DNA from: a bacterium
GTDB taxonomy: Bacteria; ARS69
DNA: 42,012 bases
Reading direction: 5' to 3'
Assembly (NCBI GenBank): GCA_025774805.1
Contig: JALGZR010000031.1
Span: forward strand, 1 to 42,012
Shown piece by piece: positions 27,095 to 35,099 of this stretch. The notes beneath the pieces are model-generated. The model had not been told where the DNA came from. It worked only from the letters and a program-made list of their open reading frames with translations, and did not search any database. The first letter of the stretch is position 1. Every line of letters starts with the position of its first letter. Both the position numbers and the translations under genes were made by a program.

Positions 27095-27122
27095 TCAAGC
27101 ACACGGCTTGATTCGTCGATCT
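27095..27122 (+). promoter_or_regulatory. Possible flagellin promoter (sigma-28-like)
   Basis: TCAAG (27095-27099) and GTCGATCT (27115-27122) are 15 bases apart and loosely fit the flagellar sigma-28 pattern (TAAA/TCAAG, then GCCGATAA). A degenerate -24/-12-like AAGCAC...TTGA overlaps it at 27097-27111, but both invariant sigma-54 dinucleotides are broken. Neither is strong. Transcription from here would give a leader of about 135 bases containing the two hairpins listed next. Upstream, CCTCCG/CGGAGG (27067-27081) forms a short hairpin after the glycosyltransferase gene. Confidence 0.3.
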
Positions 27123-27213
27123 TTCCGCCAGAGGGGATCCACCCTTCGACCTCCCCCGTCCCGTGCTTACGCGCGGGGCCGGTTCGGCTCCCGCCGGCCG
27201 GGGGGTGAGGAGC

Positions 27214-27231
27214 GCGGGCACGGAAGCCCGC
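27214..27231 (+). promoter_or_regulatory. Candidate CsrA site 1 in the flagellin leader
   Basis: GCGGGC (27214-27219) pairs perfectly with GCCCGC (27226-27231), leaving the hexaloop ACGGAA with a central GGA. A GGA presented in a hexaloop is the preferred CsrA binding form. An alternative stem GGCACG/CGTGCC (27218-27223 with 27231-27236) uses overlapping bases and would hide the GGA, so the two structures exclude each other. Confidence 0.6.
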
Positions 27232-27243
27232 GTGCCGATCAGA

Positions 27244-27260
27244 GGAACACGGAGGTTTCC
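27244..27260 (+). promoter_or_regulatory. Candidate CsrA site 2 covering the flagellin Shine-Dalgarno
   Basis: GGAAC (27244-27248) pairs with GTTTCC (27255-27260) with one bulged T, giving the hexaloop ACGGAG. The GGAGG Shine-Dalgarno (27251-27255), 10 bases before the flagellin ATG, lies in the loop and the first paired base. Bound CsrA would therefore block ribosome entry. Its GGA is 29 bases from that of site 1, a spacing one CsrA dimer could bridge. The layout parallels the two-site hag leader of B. subtilis. Confidence 0.65.
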
Positions 27261-27265
27261 CAGAA

Positions 27266-28981
27266 ATGAGTCTCCGAATCAACCACAACCGGGGAGCGCT
27301 GAACGCCTGGCGCCACCTGACGAACAACGATTTCCGGATGAACCGGTCCCTGGAGCGGCTTTCGTCCGGACTGCGGATCAACTCCGCCGCCGACGATCCG
27401 GCGGGGCTCTCGATCTCGGAGAAGCTGCGGGCTCAGGTGGCCAGCCTGAACCAAGCGGTCGAGAACTCCGAGCAGGCCATGTCGATGATCAACACGGCCG
27501 AGGCCGCTCTGAACGAGATTCACAACCTGCTGACGACGATGCGCGAGCTCTCGATCCACGCCGCCAACGAGGGCGTGAACGACGAGACGGCGCTGAACGC
27601 CGACCAGCAGCAGATCCAGTCCTCTCTCGACACGATCACGAGGATCGCGAACACCACGCAGTTCGGCACGAAGAACCTCCTGGACGGGTCGACCGACAAC
27701 AAGGTCTACACTCTGGGCGGGGCCGCCATCGGCCTGACGCAGGCGTCGAACTCCACGCTGGCCAGCGGGACCCACACGCTGACCGTCGCGAACGTGACGG
27801 CGGCCGCGGGTAGCTACGTCAGCGAGGTCACGGCCTCGAACGCGGGGCTGGACAACACCGTCGATCCGACCCCTTCGGGCCTGACCGCCGGAACCCACAT
27901 CGTGACCGTGAGGGCGGCGACCTCCGCGTTCATTGAGAGTGACCAGACGCTCGGCGAGACGATCATCGAGTCGGGCGCCATCATGACCGTGACGGACGGC
28001 ACGAACTCTGCGGGCATCACGTTCGCCAGTGACACCGTCAATACCGCCCAGAACATCGCGGACGCGATCAACGCGGGCACGGCCTTGTTCGTGGCTTCCG
28101 TCGGACTCGACGGGTCGCTCAAGGTCGAGACGGCCGACGTCGGTGGTACCCAGCAGATCGCCATCACCGTCGACGGGACGAACATCACGCGGGCCGACCT
28201 CGGGATGAGCACTCTGACCGGATCCAACGGCACCACCGCCACGATCCAGCTCGGTGCCGGAGAGACCCAGGAGCTCTCGAACACCGCGGGCACGATCACG
28301 CTGACCGACGGTCTCGGCGGGCAGCTCGTTCTCGATACGGCGGCGACCTCCCAGGCGGCGTTCGCCAGCGCGACGCTGGAAATCAGCGTCAGTTCGGCGA
28401 CGTTCGACGTCTCCCTCGACAACGGGGACTCGGTCACGATGCGTTCCGACGTGGCCGGTACCGTCCAGTCCGGACTGGCCTCGGGCGGTCAGCTCAGCGT
28501 CGTCTTCGGCAGCGGGGTGACGGCGGGCAGCGGCAGCATCTCGGTGCTGGACAACGCCCTCGTCTTCCAGGTCGGAGCGAACTTCGGACAGAGCGTGAAG
28601 ATCGGCGTTCAGGACATGGAGGCGTCTCAACTCGGGACGGGAGTCGCCAACATCTCGAACTTCTCGAACCTGAACGAGATCGACGTGACCACCGCGCAGG
28701 GGGCGGCCGACGCGTTGCTCCTGATCGACGATGCGATCGACGCGGTGTCGAGCGCCCGGGCCGAGCTCGGTGCGTTTCAGCGGAACACGCTGGAGTCGAA
28801 CCTGGCCAACCTGCGGATCGCCGCGGAGAACCTCTCCTCGGCGGAGTCGACCTTCCGCGATGCCGACCTGGCCCTCGAGATGGCGGAGTTCACGAAGCTC
28901 CAGATTCTCGCCCAGACCGGTGTCGCCATGATGGCGCAGGCGAACCAGATTCCGCAGACGGTTCTCCGTCTGATCGGGTAG
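27266..28981 (+). CDS. fliC: Flagellin
   Basis: The filament protein, 571 residues. The D0/D1 ends are classic: MSLRINHNRGALNAWRHL, RSLERLSSGLRINSAADDPAGLSISEKLRAQ and IHNLLTTMRELSIHAANE at the N-terminus; FRDADLALEMAEFTKLQILAQTGVAMMAQANQIPQTVLRLIG at the C-terminus. The middle (about residues 145-455) is a surface-exposed, beta-rich part full of Thr, Ser, Ala and Gly, with at least one flagellin-IN-like segment (about 28000-28150). Its many Ser/Thr residues could carry O-glycans, consistent with the upstream glycosyltransferase. It is the only flagellin gene here. The leader contains two candidate CsrA sites. Confidence 0.97.
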   Translation: MSLRINHNRGALNAWRHLTNNDFRMNRSLERLSSGLRINSAADDPAGLSISEKLRAQVASLNQAVENSEQAMSMINTAEAALNEIHNLLTTMRELSIHAANEGVNDETALNADQQQIQSSLDTITRIANTTQFGTKNLLDGSTDNKVYTLGGAAIGLTQASNSTLASGTHTLTVANVTAAAGSYVSEVTASNAGLDNTVDPTPSGLTAGTHIVTVRAATSAFIESDQTLGETIIESGAIMTVTDGTNSAGITFASDTVNTAQNIADAINAGTALFVASVGLDGSLKVETADVGGTQQIAITVDGTNITRADLGMSTLTGSNGTTATIQLGAGETQELSNTAGTITLTDGLGGQLVLDTAATSQAAFASATLEISVSSATFDVSLDNGDSVTMRSDVAGTVQSGLASGGQLSVVFGSGVTAGSGSISVLDNALVFQVGANFGQSVKIGVQDMEASQLGTGVANISNFSNLNEIDVTTAQGAADALLLIDDAIDAVSSARAELGAFQRNTLESNLANLRIAAENLSSAESTFRDADLALEMAEFTKLQILAQTGVAMMAQANQIPQTVLRLIG

Positions 28982-28992
28982 TCAGCAGCTTC

Positions 28993-29022
28993 GGGGGGAG
29001 GGTCCTTCACGGCCCTCCTCCC
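28993..29022 (+). terminator. Strong hairpin after the flagellin gene, without a T-run
   Basis: GGGGGGAGGG (28993-29002) pairs with CCCTCCTCCC (29013-29022) over 10 positions with a single G-U pair, around a 10-base loop. It starts 12 bases after the flagellin stop. The tail is not T-rich, so rather than a full intrinsic terminator it may protect the flagellin mRNA end and reduce read-through into flaG. Confidence 0.5.
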
Positions 29023-29050
29023 GACTCGCCCCGATTGACGGAGGTTCGCC

Positions 29051-29476
29051 ATGAGCACTCAACCCGTCTCCCAGCCGGGAGCGAACCTGACCGGAGGGGT
29101 CCCCCGGGTCCCTCCCTCGGGGGAGCGGGGTGCCGCCGGGACGAAGGGAGTGAGCGGAGGAAGGGTGACGGCGACGCCTCAGGAGATCGCCGGGGACATC
29201 CAGAACGCCCGCGACGAGACCGACCGCCTCACGCGTCCCGATCGCAAGGTGACGCGGGAACGGCTCGAGGAGGTCGTCCGGGTCGCCGCCGCGGACATCG
29301 AGGCGCTGAATCAGGACCTGGGTTTCCGGGTGCACGACGGCTCGGGACAGCTCATGGTCGAGATCGTGCAGCGGGAAACGGGAGAGGTCATTCGGACGCA
29401 GCCCCCGGAGGAGTTCCTGGACCTCGCGGTCCGAATCCGGGAAATGGTCGGGCTCTTCATCGATGAGACGACATAG
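29051..29476 (+). CDS. flaG: FlaG family flagellar protein
   Basis: FlaG proteins influence filament length and often lie next to fliD. The 141-residue product has a low-complexity Gly/Pro-rich first third and the FlaG core at the C-terminus: LNQDLGFRVHDGSGQLMVEI, QRETGEVIRTQPPEEFLDLAVRIREMVGLFID. The (I)RTQPPEE segment corresponds to the conserved IRQIPPEE of the family. ATG 29051 has GGAGG about 10 bases upstream. The biochemical role is unclear even in well-studied bacteria. Confidence 0.9.
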   Translation: MSTQPVSQPGANLTGGVPRVPPSGERGAAGTKGVSGGRVTATPQEIAGDIQNARDETDRLTRPDRKVTRERLEEVVRVAAADIEALNQDLGFRVHDGSGQLMVEIVQRETGEVIRTQPPEEFLDLAVRIREMVGLFIDETT

Positions 29477-29478
29477 CG

Positions 29479-29508
29479 GCCCGGCCTCTCCCGGCCGAAG
29501 TGCCGGGC
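29479..29508 (+). repeat. Inverted repeat between flaG and fliD
   Basis: GCCCGGC (29479-29485) and GCCGGGC (29502-29508) are exact complements around a 16-base segment that itself contains CCGGCCG. It begins two bases after the flaG stop and ends just before the G-rich ribosome binding region of fliD. It may modulate read-through or fliD translation; no T-run is present. Confidence 0.4.
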
Positions 29509-29524
29509 GGGGATGGGGGGAATC

Positions 29525-31534
29525 ATGAGCACGAACTACATCGCGGGGCTGGTCTCCGGGGTCGACACGACCAGCCTCATCGACGCCCTGGTCGCATCAC
29601 GCTCCGCCACCGTTCGCCTCATCGAGGCGCGGCAGGCCGAGAAGACGGCTCAGCTCAGTGCGTGGAAGTCGTTCGAGGCGATCCTCGTCTCTCTGAAGGT
29701 GGAGAGCGATCGTCTCACCCGCTCCTCGCTCTGGGAGACCCCCCACGTCACGACCAGCGACGAGGAGATTCTCCAGGTCACGGCGGACTCAGACGCGGTG
29801 CTCGACTCGTACGAGTTCTTCGTCGGGAGCCTCGCCCAGGCCCACCAGGTCCGGTCGGTGGCCTTCGATGCGAAGACCGAGCTCGTGGGGAGCGGTACGC
29901 TCTCCATCACGGTGGGGAGTGACACGACGGACCTCACCGTGAGCTCGGACGTCTCGGCCGAGGACCTCGTCGAGCTCATCAACAACAGCGACCTCGCGGC
30001 GACGGCGTCGCTCGTCCGCAGCGTCGATGCGGGGGCGGACTCCTACACGATCGTCCTGACCGCCGACGAGACGGGGGTGACCAACGCGATCAGCGTGACC
30101 TCCACCCTGACCGGGGGAACCGATCCCGTATTCGACGAAACGGTGCGCGAAGCCCAGGACGCCGTCCTCCACTTCGGGGGGGAAGGCGGTCTCGAGCTGA
30201 AGTCGCCCACGAACGTGTTCGAGGACGTCATCGAGGGTGTCGACATCACCGTGCTCCGATCCCAGCAGACCCAGGACCCGAGCGTGACGGTGACCGTCGC
30301 GAGGAATACGGAAGCGGTCGAGTCGGCTCTCGCCGACTTCGTGGACCGCTACAACACGGCGGTGGGATTCGTGAACGACCAGTTCCGCTACGATCCGGAG
30401 ATCGGCACCCGCCCGGTGCTCATGGGGAGCGGAACACTCACGATGATCGCCGGCAACCTCCGCTCCGAGCTCTTCGGAGCGATCGAGGGCCTCGCCGGGG
30501 ATGCGACGTTCCGCTCGCTGGCGGCCATGGGGATCTCGTCGACGGCGGACGGAACACTTTCGATCGACTCCGACGACCTGCACGCGGCCTTGGAGGAGGA
30601 CTTCGAAGCGGTCGCGAATCTCTTCCGGGTGAACGCCTCCTTCGATCTCGAGGGAATCGAGTTCCTCGGAGCTCCCGACGGGGCCGACCTCGCCGCACGG
30701 GAGGTCGCGATCTCGGTCACGCAGGCCGCGACCCGGGCGACCGTCACCGGGGATCTCTTCGATCTGGGGGCCGGCGGTCTCACGATCGACGCCTCGAACG
30801 ACTCCTTCCAGATCGCGATCGACGGACGGCTCTCGGAGGTGCTGACCGTCGCGCACGGCACGTACTCGGACGGGGACAGCCTCGCCGGGGCCATCCAAAA
30901 CGCGATCGAGGCCAGCGACGACCTCGGACAGCTCGGAGTTCAGGTCGTATTCGAAGCCGGATCGGGCACCACCGGACAGCTCGTCTTCACCTCGAACCGG
31001 TACGGGTCGGACGGCACGATCCGTCTCCAGCCCGGCGGCGGGGGAAGCTTCCTCTCCGATCTGGGGCTCTCCTCGGTCAGCAGCATCGAGTTCGCCGGCG
31101 AAGACCTGATCGCGACCGTCGACGGCGTATCGGTGACGGGGCAGGGAAGGGTGATCACCGTGCCGGACGAACTGGAAGACCTGGCCGGAGCGAGGTTCCA
31201 GATCCTTCTCCCCGAGGGAGACGTTCCGGCCACGGTGACCGCGACCTTCACCGAAGGGCACGCTCGATCCCTGACGCGCGCTCTCGCGACGCTGACCGAC
31301 GCGAACGAGGGGACCCTGGCCCGGATGGGAACGAGTCTCCGGGCGCAGATCGATCGTTACGACCGCGACATCGAAGTGAGGATGGAACAGCTGGAGAAGT
31401 ACCGGGCGTCTCTGCAACGCCGGTACGCCGAACTGGAGTCCACCCTGGGACAGCTTCAGAATCAGAGCCTATTTCTGAGCTCGCAGCTCCAAGCGATGCG
31501 ATCCCTGGGCGGCTTCGGCCTGACGGAAACCTAG
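29525..31534 (+). CDS. fliD: Flagellar filament cap protein FliD
   Basis: It caps the growing filament and folds exported flagellin. The 669-residue protein starts YIAGLVSGVDTTSLIDALV (FliD_N) with a following helix (RLIEARQAEKTAQLSAWKSFEAIL), then beta-rich domains, then FliD_C: FVDRYNTAVGFVNDQFRYDPE, LMGSGTLTMIAGNLRSELF, LAAMGISSTADGTLSID, and the final coiled coil EVRMEQLEKYRASLQRRYAELESTLGQL. It is longer than the 468 residues of E. coli; the extra part (about 30750-31150) is a further beta domain with flagellin-IN-like repeats. ATG 29525, directly behind GGGGGGAA, is preferred to ATG 29513 in the same frame. Confidence 0.96.
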   Translation: MSTNYIAGLVSGVDTTSLIDALVASRSATVRLIEARQAEKTAQLSAWKSFEAILVSLKVESDRLTRSSLWETPHVTTSDEEILQVTADSDAVLDSYEFFVGSLAQAHQVRSVAFDAKTELVGSGTLSITVGSDTTDLTVSSDVSAEDLVELINNSDLAATASLVRSVDAGADSYTIVLTADETGVTNAISVTSTLTGGTDPVFDETVREAQDAVLHFGGEGGLELKSPTNVFEDVIEGVDITVLRSQQTQDPSVTVTVARNTEAVESALADFVDRYNTAVGFVNDQFRYDPEIGTRPVLMGSGTLTMIAGNLRSELFGAIEGLAGDATFRSLAAMGISSTADGTLSIDSDDLHAALEEDFEAVANLFRVNASFDLEGIEFLGAPDGADLAAREVAISVTQAATRATVTGDLFDLGAGGLTIDASNDSFQIAIDGRLSEVLTVAHGTYSDGDSLAGAIQNAIEASDDLGQLGVQVVFEAGSGTTGQLVFTSNRYGSDGTIRLQPGGGGSFLSDLGLSSVSSIEFAGEDLIATVDGVSVTGQGRVITVPDELEDLAGARFQILLPEGDVPATVTATFTEGHARSLTRALATLTDANEGTLARMGTSLRAQIDRYDRDIEVRMEQLEKYRASLQRRYAELESTLGQLQNQSLFLSSQLQAMRSLGGFGLTET

Positions 31535-31555
31535 AAAGGCGAGCGCGAGGGTTTC

Positions 31556-31969
31556 ATGAGCGCATCCATCGACACGTATCGATCCGTGGACCTGGGGACG
31601 GCCAGTCCCCGGCAGATCATCATCCGGCTCTTCGAGGCGGCCGGGCGCTATCTCGACGAGGCGGTGCGGGCGTTCGAGAGAGATGAACCGGCCCTCGAGG
31701 CACTGGGAAGCGCCCGGTCGGTCGTCGGAGGTCTCATGATCTCCCTCAACTTCGAGGCGGGCGAGATGGCCCGGAATCTCCTCCGAATCTATCTGTTCGC
31801 ACTCGATCGGATCCACACGTCGATCACCGAGAACCGGGACGCGGGACTGGAGGAGGCGATTCAGGTTCTCGGCGTTCTCCGTTCGGCCTGGCAGGAGATG
31901 CCCGCGGAGGCGGCGCGTCAGAGCGCTCCCGCCGCCGGACGTACGGCCGGCGTCGACCTGCGGGGCTGA
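31556..31969 (+). CDS. fliS: Flagellin export chaperone FliS
   Basis: It binds the flagellin C-terminus and prevents premature polymerisation. The 137-residue protein has the family's start (YRSVDLGTASPRQIIIRLFEAAGRYLDEAV, compare Y....v.tasp..Li..LyeGa), GLMISLNFEAGEMARNLLRIYLFALDRI, and EEAIQVLGVLRSAWQEM. It ends in a non-conserved Ala/Arg tail. GCGAGG precedes ATG 31556; it is 21 bases after fliD. Confidence 0.95.
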   Translation: MSASIDTYRSVDLGTASPRQIIIRLFEAAGRYLDEAVRAFERDEPALEALGSARSVVGGLMISLNFEAGEMARNLLRIYLFALDRIHTSITENRDAGLEEAIQVLGVLRSAWQEMPAEAARQSAPAAGRTAGVDLRG

Positions 31970-31972
31970 GCG

Positions 31973-32338
31973 GTGGCCGGCGCAACCGGGCTCGGGCGTC
32001 TCGAGCACTTTCACTCGTTGGCCTGCGAGTTCCGCGACGCCGCCCGGGACGGCGACCTGCCCCGGATGGATGCGCTCCTGGCCGAACGCCGGGGGCTCGT
32101 CGCGAACTGGGGCCAGCCCGGTCCGGACCGGCGGCCCGCCGGGGGAGACGAGACCCGCCGTCGCCGCGAGCTGCTGGAGGCCATCCTGAACCTGGACCGG
32201 GAGGCGGAGCTCCACCTCGCCGCGTTCCGGGAGGAGGCGAAGGAGGAGCTCTCCCGTCTCGAGGAGGCGCGCCGGGGGCTCGCGGCCTACGGAGGCGGGG
32301 CTCCCCGCGCGGCCAAGTGGATTGACGCCCGCGGCTGA
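31973..32338 (+). CDS. FliT-like flagellar chaperone
   Basis: A 121-residue, helical, charged protein directly after fliS, where fliT usually lies. Two helical blocks are visible (FHSLACEFRDAARDGDLPRMDALLAERRGLV and RRRELLEAILNLDREAELHLAAFREEAKEELSRLEEARRGLAAYG). The ILNLDREAE...L..L...R.....Y pattern fits the FliT family, which chaperones FliD. Conservation is low, so the name rests partly on position. GTG 31973 is four bases after the fliS stop, with GGGG seven bases upstream. The YcgR promoter overlaps its 3' end. Confidence 0.7.
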   Translation: MAGATGLGRLEHFHSLACEFRDAARDGDLPRMDALLAERRGLVANWGQPGPDRRPAGGDETRRRRELLEAILNLDREAELHLAAFREEAKEELSRLEEARRGLAAYGGGAPRAAKWIDARG

Positions 32339-32351
32339 CCGTTGCTAGCTT
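32322..32351 (+). promoter_or_regulatory. Sigma-70 promoter of the YcgR-like gene
   Basis: TTGACG (32322-32327), 18 bases, then TAGCTT (32346-32351), with the extended GTTGCTAGCTT. The layout equals the HU-type promoter at 11453. The -35 lies within the end of the FliT-like gene. The start near 32358 would leave a leader of about 37 bases with GGAGGGG before the GTG start. The kinase/activator pair downstream is probably transcribed from here. Confidence 0.7.
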
Positions 32352-32394
32352 CGCGTCCGAGAGGGCTTGAGGTGGTGGGGAAGGAGGGGAACTC

Positions 32395-33105
32395 GTGAAC
32401 GGAACCGGACCGGAGGGGCCGGGACCGTCGCCGACGGTCAACCAGAGGATTCTTCTCGCGATCCCCACCGGCGCCTTCGAGGGATCGTACGTCACGAAGG
32501 TCCTGGAGCAGAGGGAAGAGGGCTTCAAGGTCTACGCCCCCTCGTTCCGCGGCTCGATCCTCCCCATTCCGCCGGGCGAGCCGCTCCGGGTCCACTTCAC
32601 CCGCAACGAAGCCCACTACGAGTACGACTGCCGGATCCTGGAGAGGTATCCCGGACCGATCCCCACCGTGCTCATCTCCCCTCCGGACGGAAAGGCGCGC
32701 CGCGTCCAGCGGCGCAGCTTCTTCCGCCTCGGAGCGAACATCCCGCTGGAGATCGATCCGGTCTCGCCCCTCCCCGGAACGCCTCCCCCCGGTCCTCCGG
32801 CCCGCGGGGTCTCGGTGAACCTCAGCGGAGGCGGACTGCTCCTCGAGTCCCCCGAGCTCTACCCGGAGGGCTCGATCCTCGATCTGAGTCTCGACCTTCC
32901 GGACGGGCGACCTCCGGTGCCCGTGCGGGTGGAGGTCATCCGGGACGCCGGACGGGCCTCGCCGGGGGCCCGGGCGACGTGGTTTCTCGCCGTGGAGTTC
33001 CTCCGCATCGACGAGGCCTCTCAGGACCGCATCACCCGCTACATCTACCTCCTGCAGCGCGCGGTCCAGGAGAGACCGGTCGACCCCGAGCAGGAGGAGG
33101 CATGA
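32395..33105 (+). CDS. YcgR/FlgZ-like flagellar brake protein (PilZ)
   Basis: A 236-residue two-domain protein. The N-terminal half (about residues 18-95; VNQRILLAIPTGAFEGSYVTKVLEQ, GSILPIPPGEPLRVHF) fits the YcgR N-terminal domain, and the C-terminal half (from about 100) is a PilZ domain. Both cyclic di-GMP motifs are complete: QRRSFFR (RxxxR) and NLSGGG. In enterobacteria YcgR slows the motor when cyclic di-GMP is high; a similar role is likely here given the flagellar context. GTG 32395 has a good GGAGGGG site. The stop overlaps the kinase start (ATGA). Confidence 0.87.
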   Translation: MNGTGPEGPGPSPTVNQRILLAIPTGAFEGSYVTKVLEQREEGFKVYAPSFRGSILPIPPGEPLRVHFTRNEAHYEYDCRILERYPGPIPTVLISPPDGKARRVQRRSFFRLGANIPLEIDPVSPLPGTPPPGPPARGVSVNLSGGGLLLESPELYPEGSILDLSLDLPDGRPPVPVRVEVIRDAGRASPGARATWFLAVEFLRIDEASQDRITRYIYLLQRAVQERPVDPEQEEA

Positions 33106-35099
33106 CCGAGCGGGAGCGGGTCGCGGTCGTCTCCCCCCGGGAAGAGCGGAGGCACTCCGCCGAAACGTGGGCTCCGCTCCTGTCCGACCGGGCCGATCTG
33201 CGTCTCTGTTCCTCCCCGGGCGAGGAGGAGGTTCGCGACGCCGACGTCGTCGTGGTGGACGAGGCGTGCCCCGACCTCGATCTCTGGATCGCGCAGGCCT
33301 CGTCGGCCGGGCGCGAGTCCGGCTCGATCGTCGTCTTCGGGACCGAAGGGAAGTCCCTGCGGGGGGCCGTTCCCTGGGGGGACGAGGGGACGGACGTCCT
33401 GGCCACGATCGCGGATCTGCTCGACCGCCGGCGGCTCCTCCACGAGTCGGACTCGTTTCTCGAAGATCTCCGTCTGTCGAACGAGCGCCTGGAGGGGGAG
33501 CGGCGTCGATTCGCGAAGCTCGTCCTGGCCCAGGCGGAGGCCCTGCGGGGCACGAACGTCTCGCTCTCGCGCGAGGTCGAGGAGCTGGGTCGACTCCAGT
33601 CCCTCACCCGCTTCTTCGCCGCCCCCGGTCCGGAGGACACCTACGCCGCCCGACTGGCCGAGGTGCTCGGCGGCGTCCTCAGCGCCTCCGGCGTCGCGAT
33701 CGCCCGCCGAAGCGACGGGACCTGGTCCCTCTGGGGACAGTGGAGGATCTCCCGACGAAACGCGCTCGGCATCGTTCCCGAGCGAGACGGGGGATCGAGC
33801 GTCGTCGGACCCCGGGCGTCCACGCGGAAGGGCACCGACGGATGGTGGATCCCGCTCGGAGCGCCGAACGACGTCGAAGTCGGCGTCGTGGTCGTGCTGC
33901 GCCGGGGAGAGCCGATCCACCGGGGTCTCGGCGACCGGTTCCTGGAATCGGTGCGATCCCTCCTGGGCGAGGGCATCGAGGCGCGCATCCGGGCCGAGGA
34001 CCTCGTGTCGCGACAGACTCAGAGCGAGCGCATCGTGCAGACGCTGCGCGGCGGATTGCTGCGCGTCGACGGCCGGGGGCGAATCCTCCTGAGCAACCCC
34101 GCCTGCGAGTCGATCCTGGGACGTCCCCCGTCCTCCCTCGAGGATCGGACCCTGGACGAGGCGTTTCCCGACGATCCCCACTTTCGCGAGCTTCTCGCGG
34201 CGGCCGCGCGCACCGGGCGTGCGCTCGACGACCACGAGACGTACGTGACCTGGCCGGGGGGACGCCACGTCTCCGTCTCGGTGCGGATCTCTCCGCTCCT
34301 CGAGGGAGGAGGGGAGGGAATCCTCGTTCTCCTCTCCGATCTCTCCTGGCGCAAGCAGGTGGAGGCGGAGATGCGCAAGGCGGATCGGCTCGCCGCGCTG
34401 GGCCGACTGTCCGCGGGAGTGGCGCACGAGATCCGCAACCCCCTCGCGGGGATCCGGACCACCGCGGAAGTCCTCCGCAATCGCATCGAGTCCGATGACG
34501 AGCTGCATCGTTTCGTCGACGTGATCCTCGAGGAGACCGCCCGACTCGATCGGATCGTGGGCAGTCTGCTCCAGTTCGCGAAGCCGCCCCGACCTCGCCT
34601 CGGTCCACTCGACGTGCCCGGAGTCCTCGACCGTGCACGCCGGCTCGCCGAAGGTCGAGCGGCGGATCGTCGAGTCACGATCCGGGTCGACGAGACGCCT
34701 GACGTGCCGCGTCCCCTTGCGGATCGTGACCAGATTCTGCAAGTTCTCCTCAACCTGCTGCTCAACGGGATCGAAGCCACCCCGGAGGGCGGCGAGGTGC
34801 GGCTTTCGGCGGAGCGGGAGACGACGGACGGGGAATCGGGGGTGAGGATCGTCGTGCGGGATCAGGGAGAGGGCGTCCCCACCCACATTCGCGATCGCAT
34901 CTTCGATCCCTTCTTCACGACGAAGCCGGGAGGGACGGGACTCGGTCTCTCCATCTCCCAGAACATCCTCCGCCAGCACGGGGGCACTCTCCGGGTCGAG
35001 AGCGGATCCGACGGGGCCACGCGGGCCGTCGTCACTCTACCCGTCCGAAGGGCCGCTTCCCGGCCCGAAACGGGAGGGAATCCATGGCGCACATCCTGA
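33102..35099 (+). CDS. Soluble hybrid-sensor histidine kinase, NtrB/FlrB-like
   Basis: A 665-residue cytoplasmic kinase with no membrane segment. In order: an N-terminal segment resembling a degenerate receiver domain (about residues 5-95; DVVVVDEACPDLDLW), a coiled coil, a GAF-like domain (about 165-300), a PAS domain (about 310-420; LRVDGRGRILLSNPACESILG), HisKA with phospho-acceptor His442 (AHEIRNPLAG), and HATPase (NLLLNGIEAT, DQGEGVP, GGTGLGLSI). The start overlaps the YcgR-like gene, and the end overlaps the activator gene by 16 bases, so kinase and activator are a cognate pair. The signal is unknown. Confidence 0.92.
   Translation: MTERERVAVVSPREERRHSAETWAPLLSDRADLRLCSSPGEEEVRDADVVVVDEACPDLDLWIAQASSAGRESGSIVVFGTEGKSLRGAVPWGDEGTDVLATIADLLDRRRLLHESDSFLEDLRLSNERLEGERRRFAKLVLAQAEALRGTNVSLSREVEELGRLQSLTRFFAAPGPEDTYAARLAEVLGGVLSASGVAIARRSDGTWSLWGQWRISRRNALGIVPERDGGSSVVGPRASTRKGTDGWWIPLGAPNDVEVGVVVVLRRGEPIHRGLGDRFLESVRSLLGEGIEARIRAEDLVSRQTQSERIVQTLRGGLLRVDGRGRILLSNPACESILGRPPSSLEDRTLDEAFPDDPHFRELLAAAARTGRALDDHETYVTWPGGRHVSVSVRISPLLEGGGEGILVLLSDLSWRKQVEAEMRKADRLAALGRLSAGVAHEIRNPLAGIRTTAEVLRNRIESDDELHRFVDVILEETARLDRIVGSLLQFAKPPRPRLGPLDVPGVLDRARRLAEGRAADRRVTIRVDETPDVPRPLADRDQILQVLLNLLLNGIEATPEGGEVRLSAERETTDGESGVRIVVRDQGEGVPTHIRDRIFDPFFTTKPGGTGLGLSISQNILRQHGGTLRVESGSDGATRAVVTLPVRRAASRPETGGNPWRTS

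Noticed and set aside
27097-27111. Sigma-54-like AAGCAC...TTGA upstream of flagellin
   Set aside because: Both invariant dinucleotides (GG and GC) are broken, so it is unlikely to work as a -24/-12 promoter.
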